64,000 nt of DNA from Streptomyces bicolor (lineage in GTDB: Bacteria; Actinomycetota; Actinomycetes; Streptomycetales; Streptomycetaceae). Under the pieces are notes generated by a model that did no database searches, was not told the DNA's origin, and saw only the letters and a program-made list of their open reading frames with translations. The first letter of the stretch is position 1; every line of letters starts with the position of its first letter. Position numbers and translations under genes: made by a program. The stretch is from the NCBI RefSeq assembly GCF_000719285.1, contig NZ_JOFS01000004.1, forward strand, positions 1 through 64,000, written 5' to 3'. This document shows positions 1 through 8,704 of the stretch, piece by piece.

Positions 1-1248
1 CCCCCCTACGCCGACACCCCACCCCCCACCACCCCCACCACTCCCTGGCAGAACTACGACCCCTGGGCCTCCAACCCCCACCCCGCCGCCCCCTTCCAGC
101 AGAACGGCGCCGCGATCGCCACCGAGCAGCAGCGGCGTAAGCGGGCCAAGAAGGTGATGCTCGTCGGGGCCCTGTTGATCGCGCTGCTGTCCGGCGGGGT
201 CGGCGGTGTCGTCGGGGCGTATCTCGAGCGCAACGGCGGTGTGGGGGAGCTGGAGCTGCCGCAGGCCGGGGCCGAGTCCAGTGGGCGGGCGCCGGACAGT
301 GTCGCCGGGATCGCCGCTCGTGCGCTGCCCAGCGTCGTGACGCTGCACGTGAGCGGGAGCGAGGAGCAGGGCACCGGGACCGGGTTCGTGCTCGACGACA
401 AGGGTCACATCCTCACCAACAACCATGTCGTCGAACCCGCCGGGGACGATGGCGAGATATCGGTGACCTTCCACAGCGGTGACACCGCCAAGGCCACGGT
501 TGTCGGACGGGACGGCGGCTACGACCTCGCCGTAGTGAGGGTCAGCGATGTCAGCGGGCTCACGCCCCTGCCGCTCGGCAACTCCGACAACGTCCAGGTC
601 GGCGACCCCGTCGTCGCCATCGGCGCCCCGTTCGACCTGGCCGGCACCGTCACCTCCGGCATCATCAGCGCCAAGGAGCGGCCCATCACGGCCGGCGGCG
701 AGAGCGGGGACGCGAGTGATGTGTCGTACGTCGACGCGTTGCAGACCGACGCGCCCATCAACCCCGGCAACTCCGGCGGTCCCCTCCTCGACGCCCGCGC
801 CCGGGTCATCGGCATCAACTCGGCCATCCGTTCCGCCGACAGCGGCTCCGATCTCGACGGCGGCCAGTCCGGCTCCATCGGCCTCGGCTTCGCCATCCCG
901 GTCAACCAGGCCAAGCGCGTCGCCGAGGAGCTGATCAACACCGGCAGGGCGACCCACCCGGTGATCGGCGTCACCCTCGACATGGACTACACCGGCGACG
1001 GCGCCCGCGTCGGCACCAAGGGCAGCGACGGCGGACCGGCGGTCACCCAGGGCGGCGCGGGCGACAAGGCCGGTATCAAGCCGGGCGACGTCATCACCGA
1101 GGTCGACGGCCAGCGCGTCCACTCCGGCGAGGAACTCATCGTCAAGACCCGTGCCCACCGCCCCGGCGACCGCCTGGAGCTGACCCTGGAGCGCGGCGGC
1201 AAGGAGATCACGATCTCGCTGACGCTCGGCTCGTCCAGCGGGGACTGA
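1..1248 (+). CDS. HtrA/DegP-type serine protease with PDZ domain, 5' partial
   Basis: The frame is open from base 1, so the N-terminus lies outside the window and 415 residues are visible. The order is a Pro/Asn-rich cytoplasmic stretch (residues 1-40), a basic stop-transfer patch, one membrane segment (about 51-75), a trypsin-like domain, then a C-terminal PDZ domain (about 310-405). The catalytic triad is visible: His142 in TNNHVV, Asp175 in YDLAVV and Ser258 in NPGNSGGP. By family it is a membrane-anchored protease facing outside, used for envelope protein quality control. An ATG lies at 157 but would remove the start of the anchor, so it is not the true start. tatB follows on the same strand after 295 bases. 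Confidence 0.93.
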   Translation, partial: PPYADTPPPTTPTTPWQNYDPWASNPHPAAPFQQNGAAIATEQQRRKRAKKVMLVGALLIALLSGGVGGVVGAYLERNGGVGELELPQAGAESSGRAPDSVAGIAARALPSVVTLHVSGSEEQGTGTGFVLDDKGHILTNNHVVEPAGDDGEISVTFHSGDTAKATVVGRDGGYDLAVVRVSDVSGLTPLPLGNSDNVQVGDPVVAIGAPFDLAGTVTSGIISAKERPITAGGESGDASDVSYVDALQTDAPINPGNSGGPLLDARARVIGINSAIRSADSGSDLDGGQSGSIGLGFAIPVNQAKRVAEELINTGRATHPVIGVTLDMDYTGDGARVGTKGSDGGPAVTQGGAGDKAGIKPGDVITEVDGQRVHSGEELIVKTRAHRPGDRLELTLERGGKEITISLTLGSSSGD

Positions 1249-1261
1249 GCGGGGACGAGGC

Positions 1262-1305
1262 GGCGACTGAATGGCGACTGAATGGCGCCTGAGTGGCGAC
1301 TGAGC
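1262..1305. repeat. 11-bp tandem repeat, four copies
   Basis: Four consecutive 11-base units based on GGCGACTGAAT lie just after the protease stop codon. Copies one and two are identical; copies three and four carry one or two changes. The unit is not a multiple of three, which fits non-coding DNA. The rest of the 1249-1543 gap holds no ORF I would support and presumably contains the tatB promoter; I see no convincing -35/-10 pair. Confidence 0.7.
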
Positions 1306-1543
1306 GGGGGCCGAGCGGGCGCCGAGAATCACAGAAACCTCACAGCGTGGCCCGTGTCACCGCCCCACACAGGCCCTGACAAGGCAAACAACCCGGAAAA
1401 CCGCACCCCTACCCGCATTCGGAGGCCTCGGGACAGTACCGGTCGTAGCGGATCGCCGGGTACCGTGGATCCGGCCCGGACCACGGAAGACCCGCAATCG
1501 ACCACCGAGGGCCGAGGACTGAGGACATCGCAAGGAGCTTCAG

Positions 1544-1996
1544 GTGTTCAATGACATAGGACCGCTCGAGCTGGTGACGCTCATCGTCCTCGCCGTGCTC
1601 GTCTTCGGTCCGGACAAGCTCCCGAAGCTCATCCAGGACGCCACGCGGACGATCCGTAAGATCCGCGAGTTCTCGGAGAGCGCCAAGCAGGACATCCGGC
1701 AGGAACTCGGCCCGGAGTTCAAGGACTTCGAGTTCGAGGACCTCAACCCCAAGACGTTCATCCGCAAGCAGCTGGACAACGACGAGCTGGGGCTCAAGGA
1801 GATCCGCAACGGCTTCGACCTGAAGAAGGAAATGGCCGAGGTCACCGACGCCGTCCACGGCCGTGACTCGGAGTCGTCGGCGGGTTCGGCGGGTTCCTCG
1901 TCCTCCTCGGGTTCCTCGGGCGGCGGCATTGACATGACGAAGAAGCCCGAGAACCCGCGCGACGACCGCCCGCCCTTCGACGCGGACGCCACCTGA
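1544..1996 (+). CDS. tatB: Sec-independent translocase subunit TatB
   Basis: This 150-residue protein has the TatA/B plan: a short N-terminal membrane helix (about residues 7-21) ending in the FGPDKLP hinge, an amphipathic basic helix (about 23-50), then an acidic and finally Ser/Gly-rich flexible tail. In the twin-arginine pathway TatB works with TatC as the receptor for folded RR-signal substrates. The length and the Glu-rich tail fit actinomycete TatB better than the shorter TatA. The GTG start at 1544 is chosen because AAGGAG lies about 7 bases upstream. No tatC is nearby, which is usual for Streptomyces, where tatB stands apart from tatAC. Confidence 0.93.
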   Translation: MFNDIGPLELVTLIVLAVLVFGPDKLPKLIQDATRTIRKIREFSESAKQDIRQELGPEFKDFEFEDLNPKTFIRKQLDNDELGLKEIRNGFDLKKEMAEVTDAVHGRDSESSAGSAGSSSSSGSSGGGIDMTKKPENPRDDRPPFDADAT

Positions 1997-2235
1997 GCCG
2001 TACGAAAGCCGTACGAACACAGGGGCGGGACGCCACTCATACGTGACGCTTCTCATACGCCGCCCGGGTCGCACACGGCCTGAACCCGCCCCCCGCGCGC
2101 CCCGCGCGCCGGGCGCTTTCCCTGCGGCTCGAAGCGGTGTGGCTATGCTGCCGAGTTGTTGTGCGGACCGGACGAGTACGCCCGAAGGGGGGCGGGCCGG
2201 GCTGGTCCGGCGAGAGCGAGGAGGCGTCCGGGCAC

Positions 2236-2904
2236 ATGGAGACGACGAGTCAGACGACGAGTCGGGCAGGCGCGCAGGCGCCGGCCGCGGAGAGCGGACA
2301 GCAGGTCCCCTCCGCCCGGCGCACTGTCGACGGCTACCTGCTGGCGCCCTTCCCGTGGTACGGCCTCGACGAGGCCTTCACGGGGCCGCGCTGGCTGATG
2401 CAGGTCGGCACGGCGGCCGACGGAGCCGTGGAACACGGATCGATCGGACACGGTGACGAGCCCTCCGTACGGAACGAGGGGTCGGAGGACCGGGAGCGGT
2501 TCGCGGTCGTGGTGACCGTCGCGGCGAATCCGTCCCGGCGCAGCGCCGACGGTACGGGGCTGCTGGAGGCGACGTCGGTGTCGTCGGCGGCTTGGCTCGC
2601 GGGAGTGGGGCTGCTGTCGTTCACATGGCCGGGGCAGATGGATCACTCGCTGCGCGACGACTGGCTGGACCAGCAGACGGAGACCGCGTGGGCTTTGGCC
2701 GATGATCTGAGTGGACCGGCCTGGTCGACGCTCTCCCTGCCCGTGGACGGGGTGCCCACGCCCTTCCACTACCGGGAGTCCGAGTTCGGGTGGGTGCTCG
2801 CCGGGTCCACGCAGGAAGGCGTGCATGTGGGGGCGTACGGGAGAGGCATGAGTGCGTACGGGCTGGGCTTCGCGATGATCAAGGACATCGCGGCGTACGC
2901 CTAG
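2236..2904 (+). CDS. conserved hypothetical protein, 222 aa
   Basis: The ATG at 2236 is preferred because GAGGAGG at 2218-2224 precedes it; the frame is open further up to a GTG at 2137 but without a better ribosome site. The protein has no signal peptide or membrane segment. It starts with a Ser/Thr/Ala-rich stretch, then a region with aromatic and acidic residues, and ends in a Gly-rich segment (AYGRGMSAYGLGFA). I do not recognise a domain. It sits between tatB and the convergent mrp gene and is closed by a strong shared terminator. Codon use is like its neighbours, so it is probably a native Streptomyces core gene of unknown function. Confidence 0.8.
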   Translation: METTSQTTSRAGAQAPAAESGQQVPSARRTVDGYLLAPFPWYGLDEAFTGPRWLMQVGTAADGAVEHGSIGHGDEPSVRNEGSEDRERFAVVVTVAANPSRRSADGTGLLEATSVSSAAWLAGVGLLSFTWPGQMDHSLRDDWLDQQTETAWALADDLSGPAWSTLSLPVDGVPTPFHYRESEFGWVLAGSTQEGVHVGAYGRGMSAYGLGFAMIKDIAAYA

Positions 2905-2913
2905 CTTTCGTGA

Positions 2914-2956
2914 CGAGGTAGGGGGCGCCGTCCGGTGAGACGGCGCCCCCTCCTCG
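2914..2956. terminator. bidirectional hairpin between convergent genes
   Basis: GGGGGCGCCGTC (2921-2932) and GACGGCGCCCCC (2939-2950) form a perfect 12-bp stem with a 6-base loop. CGAGG (2914-2918) and CCTCG (2952-2956) extend it across a small bulge. It lies between the stop codons of two convergent genes and can end transcription from both sides. Confidence 0.88.
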
Positions 2957-2965
2957 TACCAAGAG

Positions 2966-4099
2966 TCAGAACTTGTTGCGCGGCGTGATCCCCAGCGACA
3001 TGCCCGACAGGCCCCGCTGGCGTCCTCCCAGCTTCCCGGCGATCGCCCGCAGTGCCGAGCCCGCCGGGGAGTCCGGGTCCGTCAGGACCACCGGCTTGCC
3101 CTCGTCGCCGCCCTCGCGGAGGCGGACGTCGATGGGGATGTTGCCGAGGACCGGGACGTTCGTACCCGTCGTACGCGTCAGGCCGTCCGCCACGACCTGG
3201 CCGCCGCCCGTGCCGAAGACGTCGACCATCTCGCCGCAGTGCGGGCAGGGCAGGCCGGACATGTTCTCGACCACGCCGACGATCTTCTGGTGGGTCTGGA
3301 CGGCGATGGAGCCCGCGCGCTCGGCGACCTCGGCCGCCGCCTGCTGCGGGGTCGTCACGACCAGGATCTCGGCGTTCGGGACCAGCTGGGCGACGGAGAT
3401 GGCGATGTCGCCCGTGCCCGGAGGCAGATCGAGCAGCAGAACATCCAGGTCGCCCCAGTACACGTCCGCCAGGAACTGCTGGAGCGCGCGGTGCAGCATG
3501 GGGCCGCGCCAGACCACCGGGGCGTTGCCCGGCGTGAACATGCCGATGGAGATGACCTTCACGCCGTTCGCGGACGGCGGCATGATCATGTTCTCGACCT
3601 GGGTCGGCCGGCCGTCGGCGCCCAGCATGCGCGGCACGCTGTGGCCGTAGATGTCGGCGTCGACGACGCCCACCTTCAGACCGTCGGCAGCCATCGCCGC
3701 CGCCAGGTTGACCGTGACGGAGGACTTGCCGACGCCGCCCTTGCCGGACGCGACCGCGTACACGCGGGTCAGCGAGCCCGGCTTGGCGAAGGGCACCTCG
3801 CGCTCGGCCTGGCCGCCGCGCAGGGCGTTCGCCAGCTCCTTGCGCTGCTCGTCGCTCATCACGTCGAGGGTGACGTCGACCCGGGTGACGCCCTCGACCG
3901 CGGAGACGGCGTCCGTCACGCGCTGCGTGATCGTCTCGCGCATCGGGCAGCCGGAGACCGTCAGGTACACGGTGACCGCGACCGCTCCGTCCGCGCCGAT
4001 CTCCACCGACTTGACCATCCCGAGTTCCGTGATGGGGCGGTTGATCTCGGGGTCGTTCACCGTCGCCAGTGCTTCGCGCACCGCGTCTTCCGTAGCCAT
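2966..4099 (-). CDS. mrp: Mrp/NBP35-type Fe-S cluster carrier ATPase
   Basis: This 377-residue protein has an N-terminal MIP18/DUF59 domain (about 1-85, with Cys51 in SGCPMRE) joined to a P-loop ATPase of the Mrp/ApbC group. The deviant Walker A is GKGGVGKSS at 119-127. A CPHC pair in the C-terminal half fits the Cys-X2-Cys that bridges a [4Fe-4S] cluster between two subunits in this family. The expected role is transfer of assembled Fe-S clusters to apo-enzymes in the cytoplasm. The start at 4099 is the only plausible one and gives the normal family length. It is convergent with the gene at 2236 and lies downstream of the DUF1003 and MgtE-N genes on the same strand. Confidence 0.93.
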   Translation of the reverse strand: MATEDAVREALATVNDPEINRPITELGMVKSVEIGADGAVAVTVYLTVSGCPMRETITQRVTDAVSAVEGVTRVDVTLDVMSDEQRKELANALRGGQAEREVPFAKPGSLTRVYAVASGKGGVGKSSVTVNLAAAMAADGLKVGVVDADIYGHSVPRMLGADGRPTQVENMIMPPSANGVKVISIGMFTPGNAPVVWRGPMLHRALQQFLADVYWGDLDVLLLDLPPGTGDIAISVAQLVPNAEILVVTTPQQAAAEVAERAGSIAVQTHQKIVGVVENMSGLPCPHCGEMVDVFGTGGGQVVADGLTRTTGTNVPVLGNIPIDVRLREGGDEGKPVVLTDPDSPAGSALRAIAGKLGGRQRGLSGMSLGITPRNKF

Positions 4100-4142
4100 A
4101 AGGACGATGGTACGGCTCGGTAGCCATGCCCCGGAAAGCCCG

Positions 4143-4739
4143 TCAGCGGTCGTCTACGTCACGTCCACGCGACCGATCTGCCGGGAATACCCCGTGCTCG
4201 CGGTGACCGTCGGGCCGCTCCTCCAGCTCCTTCATCAGGTCCTGCAGCTCCGAGCGCATCCAGTCGCGGGTGGCGACCTCCCCGAGCCCGATGCGCAGCG
4301 CGGCGATCTCGCGGGTCAGGTACTCGGTGTCGGCGATCGACCGCTCGTTCTGCTTGCGGTCCTGTTCGAGGTTGACCCGGTCGCGGTCGTCCTGCCGGTT
4401 CTGGGCGAGCAGGATCAGCGGGGCTGCGTAGGAGGCCTGCAGGGACAGGGCCAGGGTCAGGAAGATGAACGGGTACTCGTCGAACTTCAGGCTGCTCGGT
4501 GCGGCGATGTTCCACAGCACCCACACGATGATCACAACCGTCATCCAGACGAGGAACCGCCCGGTGCCGATGAACCGGGCGATGCGCTCGGAGAACCGTC
4601 CGAAGGCCTCCGGGTCCCACTCGGGCACGATCCGACGGCGCGGCGGCCGGGGTTGGTCGAGGCGTGGGCGGGGCGCCCGGGTGGTCGCGGTGGCGCCCGC
4701 CGGCATGCGCTCGCGCGTGCCCTCGCGCTCAGGAGCCAT
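4143..4739 (-). CDS. DUF1003 membrane protein
   Basis: This 198-residue protein matches the DUF1003 layout: a basic N-terminus, a segment with RFIGTGRFLVWMT leading into a first membrane helix, a second helix (FIFLTLALSLQASYAAP), then the hallmark LLAQNRQDDRDR and a long charged C-terminal helix. The function of the family is not established. Its start overlaps the 3' end of the upstream MgtE-N/CBS gene by 11 bases, so the two are very probably translated together. That pairing hints at a role in divalent cation handling, which is inference only. Confidence 0.9.
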   Translation of the reverse strand: MAPEREGTRERMPAGATATTRAPRPRLDQPRPPRRRIVPEWDPEAFGRFSERIARFIGTGRFLVWMTVVIIVWVLWNIAAPSSLKFDEYPFIFLTLALSLQASYAAPLILLAQNRQDDRDRVNLEQDRKQNERSIADTEYLTREIAALRIGLGEVATRDWMRSELQDLMKELEERPDGHREHGVFPADRSRGRDVDDR

Positions 4740-6018
4740 GGGCGGCCACCTCCTCGCCCTCGTCCAGATGGAACTCCGTCTCCCGCCAGTCCTCGGGCAG
4801 CAGGTGGTCCAGTACGTCGTCCACGGTCACCGCGCCCAGCAGCGAACCGGACTCGTCGACGACGGGCGCCGCCACCATGTCGTACGTCGCGAAGAACCCG
4901 GCCACGACCGGCAGCGCCGCGTCCGGATCCAGGGCCTCCAGTGCCTCGTCGACGAGCGAGCTGACCAGGGTGTACGGCGGGTCGCGCAGCAGGCGCTGGA
5001 AGTGGACCGTGCCGAGGTACTTGCCGGTGGGCGTCTCGTCGGGCGGGCGGCAGACGTAGACCTGGGCGGCGAGCGCGGGGGACAGGTCGGGGTTGCGGAC
5101 GCGGGCGAGGGCGTCGGCGACGGTGGCGTCCGGGCGCAGGATGATCGGCTCGGTGGTCATCAGGCCACCTGCCGTGTGCTCCTCGTACGCCATCAGACGG
5201 CGCATGTCGGCCGCGTCGGCGGGCTGCATCAGGCTCAGCAGCCGCTCCTGCTCGTCCGTCGGGAGCTCGCCGAGCAGGTCGGCCGCGTCGTCCGGGTCCA
5301 TGGCCTCCAGGACGTCCGCGGCCCGCTCCTCCTTCAGCTTGCCGAGGATCTCGATCTGGTCGTCCTCGGGGAGCTCTTCGAGGACGTCGGCGAGGCGGTC
5401 GTCGTCGAGGGCGGCGGCGACTTCGGCGCGGCGCTTGGGGGAGAGGTGGTGCAGGACGTTGGCGAGGTCGGCGGGGCGCAACTGCTCGAAGGTGGCGAGC
5501 AGGCTCTCGGCGCCCTGCCCCTTCTCCTCCAGGGAGAAGCCGGTGACGGCCGACCACTCGACGGTCAGCGACTCGCCCTTGGCGCGCCGCAGAGGGCCGC
5601 TCTTGCCGCCCTTGCGCACGAACACCTTGTCGATCTCCCAGTCCCGGCGGGCCGGCCGCTGCTGTACCGACAGATCGAGGACGGTGACCTGCTCGCCGGT
5701 CTCGACGAGGGTGACCCGCCGGTCGAGCAGTTCGCCGAAGACGAGGCGCTCGGTGGGCCGCTGCTCGAAGCGGCGGACGTTGAGCACGCCGGTGGTGATG
5801 ACCTGGCCGGACTCGATGCTGGTCACGCGGGTCATGGGGAGGAAGATGCGGCGCCGGGTGGAGAGTTCGACGACGAGGCCGAGCAGCCGGGGCGGGCGTC
5901 GGCCCACACGGAGCATGACGACCAGATCACGGACACGGCCCACCTGGTCGCCGTTCGGGTCGAAGGCGGCGATGCCGGCGAGGTGCGAGACGAAGATCCG
6001 GGGAGCGCCGGCTGCCAT
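4729..6018 (-). CDS. soluble MgtE N-domain/CBS-pair protein (no transporter domain)
   Basis: The 429-residue protein starts with a PRC-barrel-like segment (about 1-150). An MgtE N-terminal superhelical domain follows, seen in the repeated L-D-D-D-x-A-D-x-L-x-E-L-P pattern. A CBS pair then includes AYEEHTAGGLMTTEP and GSLLGAVTVDDVLDHLLPE. In MgtE channels these domains sense Mg2+ in the cytosol and gate the pore, but here the five-helix membrane domain is absent and the protein ends after CBS2. It is therefore likely a sensor or regulator rather than a channel. AAAGGAG sits just upstream of the ATG. It forms an overlapping pair with the DUF1003 gene, and corA lies about 1.6 kb away. Confidence 0.9.
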   Translation of the reverse strand: MAAGAPRIFVSHLAGIAAFDPNGDQVGRVRDLVVMLRVGRRPPRLLGLVVELSTRRRIFLPMTRVTSIESGQVITTGVLNVRRFEQRPTERLVFGELLDRRVTLVETGEQVTVLDLSVQQRPARRDWEIDKVFVRKGGKSGPLRRAKGESLTVEWSAVTGFSLEEKGQGAESLLATFEQLRPADLANVLHHLSPKRRAEVAAALDDDRLADVLEELPEDDQIEILGKLKEERAADVLEAMDPDDAADLLGELPTDEQERLLSLMQPADAADMRRLMAYEEHTAGGLMTTEPIILRPDATVADALARVRNPDLSPALAAQVYVCRPPDETPTGKYLGTVHFQRLLRDPPYTLVSSLVDEALEALDPDAALPVVAGFFATYDMVAAPVVDESGSLLGAVTVDDVLDHLLPEDWRETEFHLDEGEEVAAHGS

Positions 6019-6248
6019 CGCTGAGGCTCCTTTGCGTGCGAAGTGTGCCGTGTTGCCCTGTTGCTGGTGCGGTTCCGCGGGCAGGGCCGCATTTCCGAAT
6101 TGCCCGCTCGGGTGGGCTTCAGGCTAGCCCGTCCGGATCCGATATGCCCTGGTGAGCGGTACGGACGGACTGGCTCCGCCCGGGCCGTGAGGCCCCGGTA
6201 CGCTGCCGTACGCCGCTCAGGTCCCACAACAGAAAGGCAGCCCCACCT

Positions 6249-7001
6249 GTGACTGCGATTCCCCAGGGTCGTGCGCGCCGGGCCGCGCTGGTGAGTGCCG
6301 TGTGCGCCCTGGTCGTGTCGGGAACGGGACTGACGGGATGCAGCGAGGACCCCGACGAGGGCACCAACGGGGTCGGCAAGCTGCCGCCCGCCGAGATCCA
6401 GCGCAAGACCCGTACGGCCGCGGACTCCGCCGAGGCGGTGCGCCTGTCGGGGAGCGTGGTGACCAGTGGGCGCACCTACAAGCTCGACATGCGGCTGAAG
6501 GCCGACGGGGCGACGGGGTCGGTCACGGCGCAGGGAGCGACGTTCCAGCTGCTGCGGATCGGTGAGCAGCTGTATCTGAAGGCCGACGCCGGCTTCTGGA
6601 GCGACGCGGGCGCTCAGGGCGGCGGCGAGGCCGATGCCGCGGCCGCGGACAAGCTGGGCGGCAAGTACGTGAAGGTGCCGCAGGGTGACCCGTCGTACAA
6701 GAAGTTCTCCGGCTTCACGGAGAAGGACGTCCTCCTCGGGGGCCTGCTGACCCTGCACGGCACACTGGCCGCCGCCGGCCACCACGAGCAGGCCGGCATC
6801 CGCACCATCCGCATCACCGGCGACAAGGGCTCCGGCGGCACCCTCGACGTCTCCCTGGAGGGCACCCCCTACCCCCTCCGCCTGACGCGGGCGGGCGGCG
6901 CGGGCACCCTGACCTTCTCGTCCTGGGGCAAGGACTTCGCGCTGAAGGAGCCGGCCAAGGACGAGACGGTGGACTACGGCAAGCAGCTGCCGACGTCGTA
7001 G
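6249..7001 (+). CDS. secreted lipoprotein, LppX/LprG-like
   Basis: A 250-residue protein with a type II signal peptide: basic start, hydrophobic core, then the lipobox SGTGLTGC. The mature part is rich in beta-strand-like segments with a Thr/Ala-rich start, conserved YLKADAGFW and a C-terminal WGKDFALK region. This resembles the LppX_LprAFG fold of actinobacterial lipoproteins that bind lipids in a hydrophobic pocket. The GTG at 6249 is used; it puts the positively charged n-region directly at the start. It is divergent from the MgtE-N gene with about 230 bases between them. The family match is by pattern, not by search. Confidence 0.75.
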   Translation: MTAIPQGRARRAALVSAVCALVVSGTGLTGCSEDPDEGTNGVGKLPPAEIQRKTRTAADSAEAVRLSGSVVTSGRTYKLDMRLKADGATGSVTAQGATFQLLRIGEQLYLKADAGFWSDAGAQGGGEADAAAADKLGGKYVKVPQGDPSYKKFSGFTEKDVLLGGLLTLHGTLAAAGHHEQAGIRTIRITGDKGSGGTLDVSLEGTPYPLRLTRAGGAGTLTFSSWGKDFALKEPAKDETVDYGKQLPTS

Positions 7002-7043
7002 GCGCCGGGCGGGCCACGTCGCAGGTGCCGGACGGGCCGTCGG

Positions 7044-7556
7044 CTACTTCCGCTTGCGCCTCTTCATCAACAACCTCGGCAGGCCGGCCGGAATCGGCTG
7101 CCGGGTCGTCGCCGGCGTCGGCAACGGAGGCTCGGCCAGACTGCCGTCGGGCAAGGGCGCCGTCGTGCCCGCCGGTTCCAGGCGCAGTACCCGGCAGTCA
7201 CGCGCCCAGCGCTGCGGCATCGCCTCGCCGTCAGGGGCGTTGAGGCGCTTGCCCTTGAGCTCGGCGACCGTGGCATCCCACTGCTCGGAGCCCGACGCGA
7301 GCTCCACGACCTTCGCCGGCCACGAGACCAGCCGGCCGCCCTTGTCCTTGCTGCGGACCGTCACCTCGGCCCCGGCCCCGTCGACCAGCCCCGGCAGTGG
7401 CTGCTCGCCCGGACCGTCGCCCACGACACACGCCGCACCCTCGTGCCACACGTGCCACAGCGCCCGGGCCGGCTGACCGGGCCCCTTGACCCAGATGAGG
7501 CCGGACTTCTTCGTGGCCTCCTCGACGAGGGCCTGGTCGAGCAGCTCGCTTGTCAT
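7044..7556 (-). CDS. conserved hypothetical protein, possible FMN split-barrel fold
   Basis: 170 residues, no signal peptide or membrane helix, and a very basic C-terminus (MKRRKRK). Segments such as ALWHVWHEGAACVV and GGRLVSWPAKVVEL look like the strands of a pyridoxamine-5-phosphate-oxidase-type split barrel, but I cannot see a definite cofactor motif, so that reading is tentative. It lies convergent to the lipoprotein gene (42 bases between stops) and just upstream, on the same strand, of the 3' end of corA. Confidence 0.78.
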   Translation of the reverse strand: MTSELLDQALVEEATKKSGLIWVKGPGQPARALWHVWHEGAACVVGDGPGEQPLPGLVDGAGAEVTVRSKDKGGRLVSWPAKVVELASGSEQWDATVAELKGKRLNAPDGEAMPQRWARDCRVLRLEPAGTTAPLPDGSLAEPPLPTPATTRQPIPAGLPRLLMKRRKRK

Positions 7557-7588
7557 GGCCCAAGACTATCCAGCCCTCTCAAGGCCGG

Positions 7589-8704
7589 TCAGAGCCAGCC
7601 GTTCCGCTTCAGCGTGCGGTGGATGCCGATGCAGATCATCGCCGTGATGCCGAGCACCATCGGGTACCCGAACTTCCAGCGCAGCTCCGGCATGTAGTCG
7701 AAGTTCATCCCGTACACACCGCACACCATCGTCGGTACGGCGATGATCGCGGCCCACGAGGTGATCTTCCGCATGTCCTCGTTCTGGGCGACGGACGCCT
7801 GCGCCAGGTTGGCCTGGAGGATCGAGTTCAGCAACTCGTCGAAGCCCATCACCTGCTCCTGCACCCGGGCCAGGTGGTCGGCGACGTCCCGGAAGTACTT
7901 CTGGATGTCCGGGTCGATCAGCCGCATCGGCCGCTCGCTCAGCAGCTGCATGGGACGCAGGAGCGGCGCCACCGCCCGCTTGAACTCCAGGACCTCGCGC
8001 TTGAGTTGGTAGATCCGCCCCGCGTCCGTACCCCGCGGGCTCCCCTTGCGCCCCGGCGAGAAGACCTCCGTCTCGACCTCGTCGATGTCGTCCTGCACGG
8101 CGTCGGCGACCGCGATGTAACCGTCGACGACATGGTCGGCGATCGCGTGCAGCACGGCCGACGGGCCCTTGGCGAGCAACTCGGGGTCGTCCTGCAGCCG
8201 GTGCCGCAGCGCCCGCAGCGAGCCCTGCCCGCCGTGCCGGACGGTGATGAAGAAGTCCCGCCCGGTGAAGCACATGACCTCGCCGGTCTCGACGATCTCG
8301 CTGTTGGCGGTGAGCTCGTCGTGCTCGACGTAGTGGATGGTCTTGAAGACGGTGAAGAGGGAGTCGTCGTAGCGCTCCAGCTTCGGGCGCTGGTGGGCCT
8401 GCACCGCGTCCTCGACGGCCAGTGGGTGCAGTCCGAACTCGCTTGCGATACCGGAGAATTCGGCCTCGGTCGGCTCGTGCAGGCCGATCCACACGAATCC
8501 GCCGTCGCGGCGCACCTGGCGCATCGCCTCGTGCGGGGTGAGGGGCTTGGAGGTCTCGACGCGGGCGCCGTGCCGGTAGACGGCGCAGTCGACGACGGCC
8601 GAGGGCGTCGCGGGGTCGCGGGTGGTGTCGTAACTGCCGTTGTCCTTGCGCAGCGAGACGCGGGACGGGCGGACCACGGCACGCAGGTCGCGGATCATCG
8701 ACAT
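7589..8704 (-). CDS. corA: CorA-type Mg2+/Co2+ transporter
   Basis: 371 residues with the CorA plan: a large acidic alpha/beta cytoplasmic domain, a long stalk helix, then two membrane helices near the C-terminus. The first ends in the family signature YGMNF and the second leads to a basic tail (HRTLKRNGW). The protein forms a pentameric pore importing Mg2+ and sometimes Co2+ or Ni2+. The start at 8704 is chosen because AAGGAG lies 7 bases upstream; the frame is open to 8749 without a comparable site. A long untranslated leader with a short ORF and hairpins lies upstream, so expression may be controlled at RNA level. Confidence 0.94.
   Translation of the reverse strand: MSMIRDLRAVVRPSRVSLRKDNGSYDTTRDPATPSAVVDCAVYRHGARVETSKPLTPHEAMRQVRRDGGFVWIGLHEPTEAEFSGIASEFGLHPLAVEDAVQAHQRPKLERYDDSLFTVFKTIHYVEHDELTANSEIVETGEVMCFTGRDFFITVRHGGQGSLRALRHRLQDDPELLAKGPSAVLHAIADHVVDGYIAVADAVQDDIDEVETEVFSPGRKGSPRGTDAGRIYQLKREVLEFKRAVAPLLRPMQLLSERPMRLIDPDIQKYFRDVADHLARVQEQVMGFDELLNSILQANLAQASVAQNEDMRKITSWAAIIAVPTMVCGVYGMNFDYMPELRWKFGYPMVLGITAMICIGIHRTLKRNGWL

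Noticed and set aside
1282..1554. Plus-strand ORF between the protease and tatB
   Set aside because: Overlaps the tatB start, low-complexity composition, and begins in the tandem repeat; no ribosome site.
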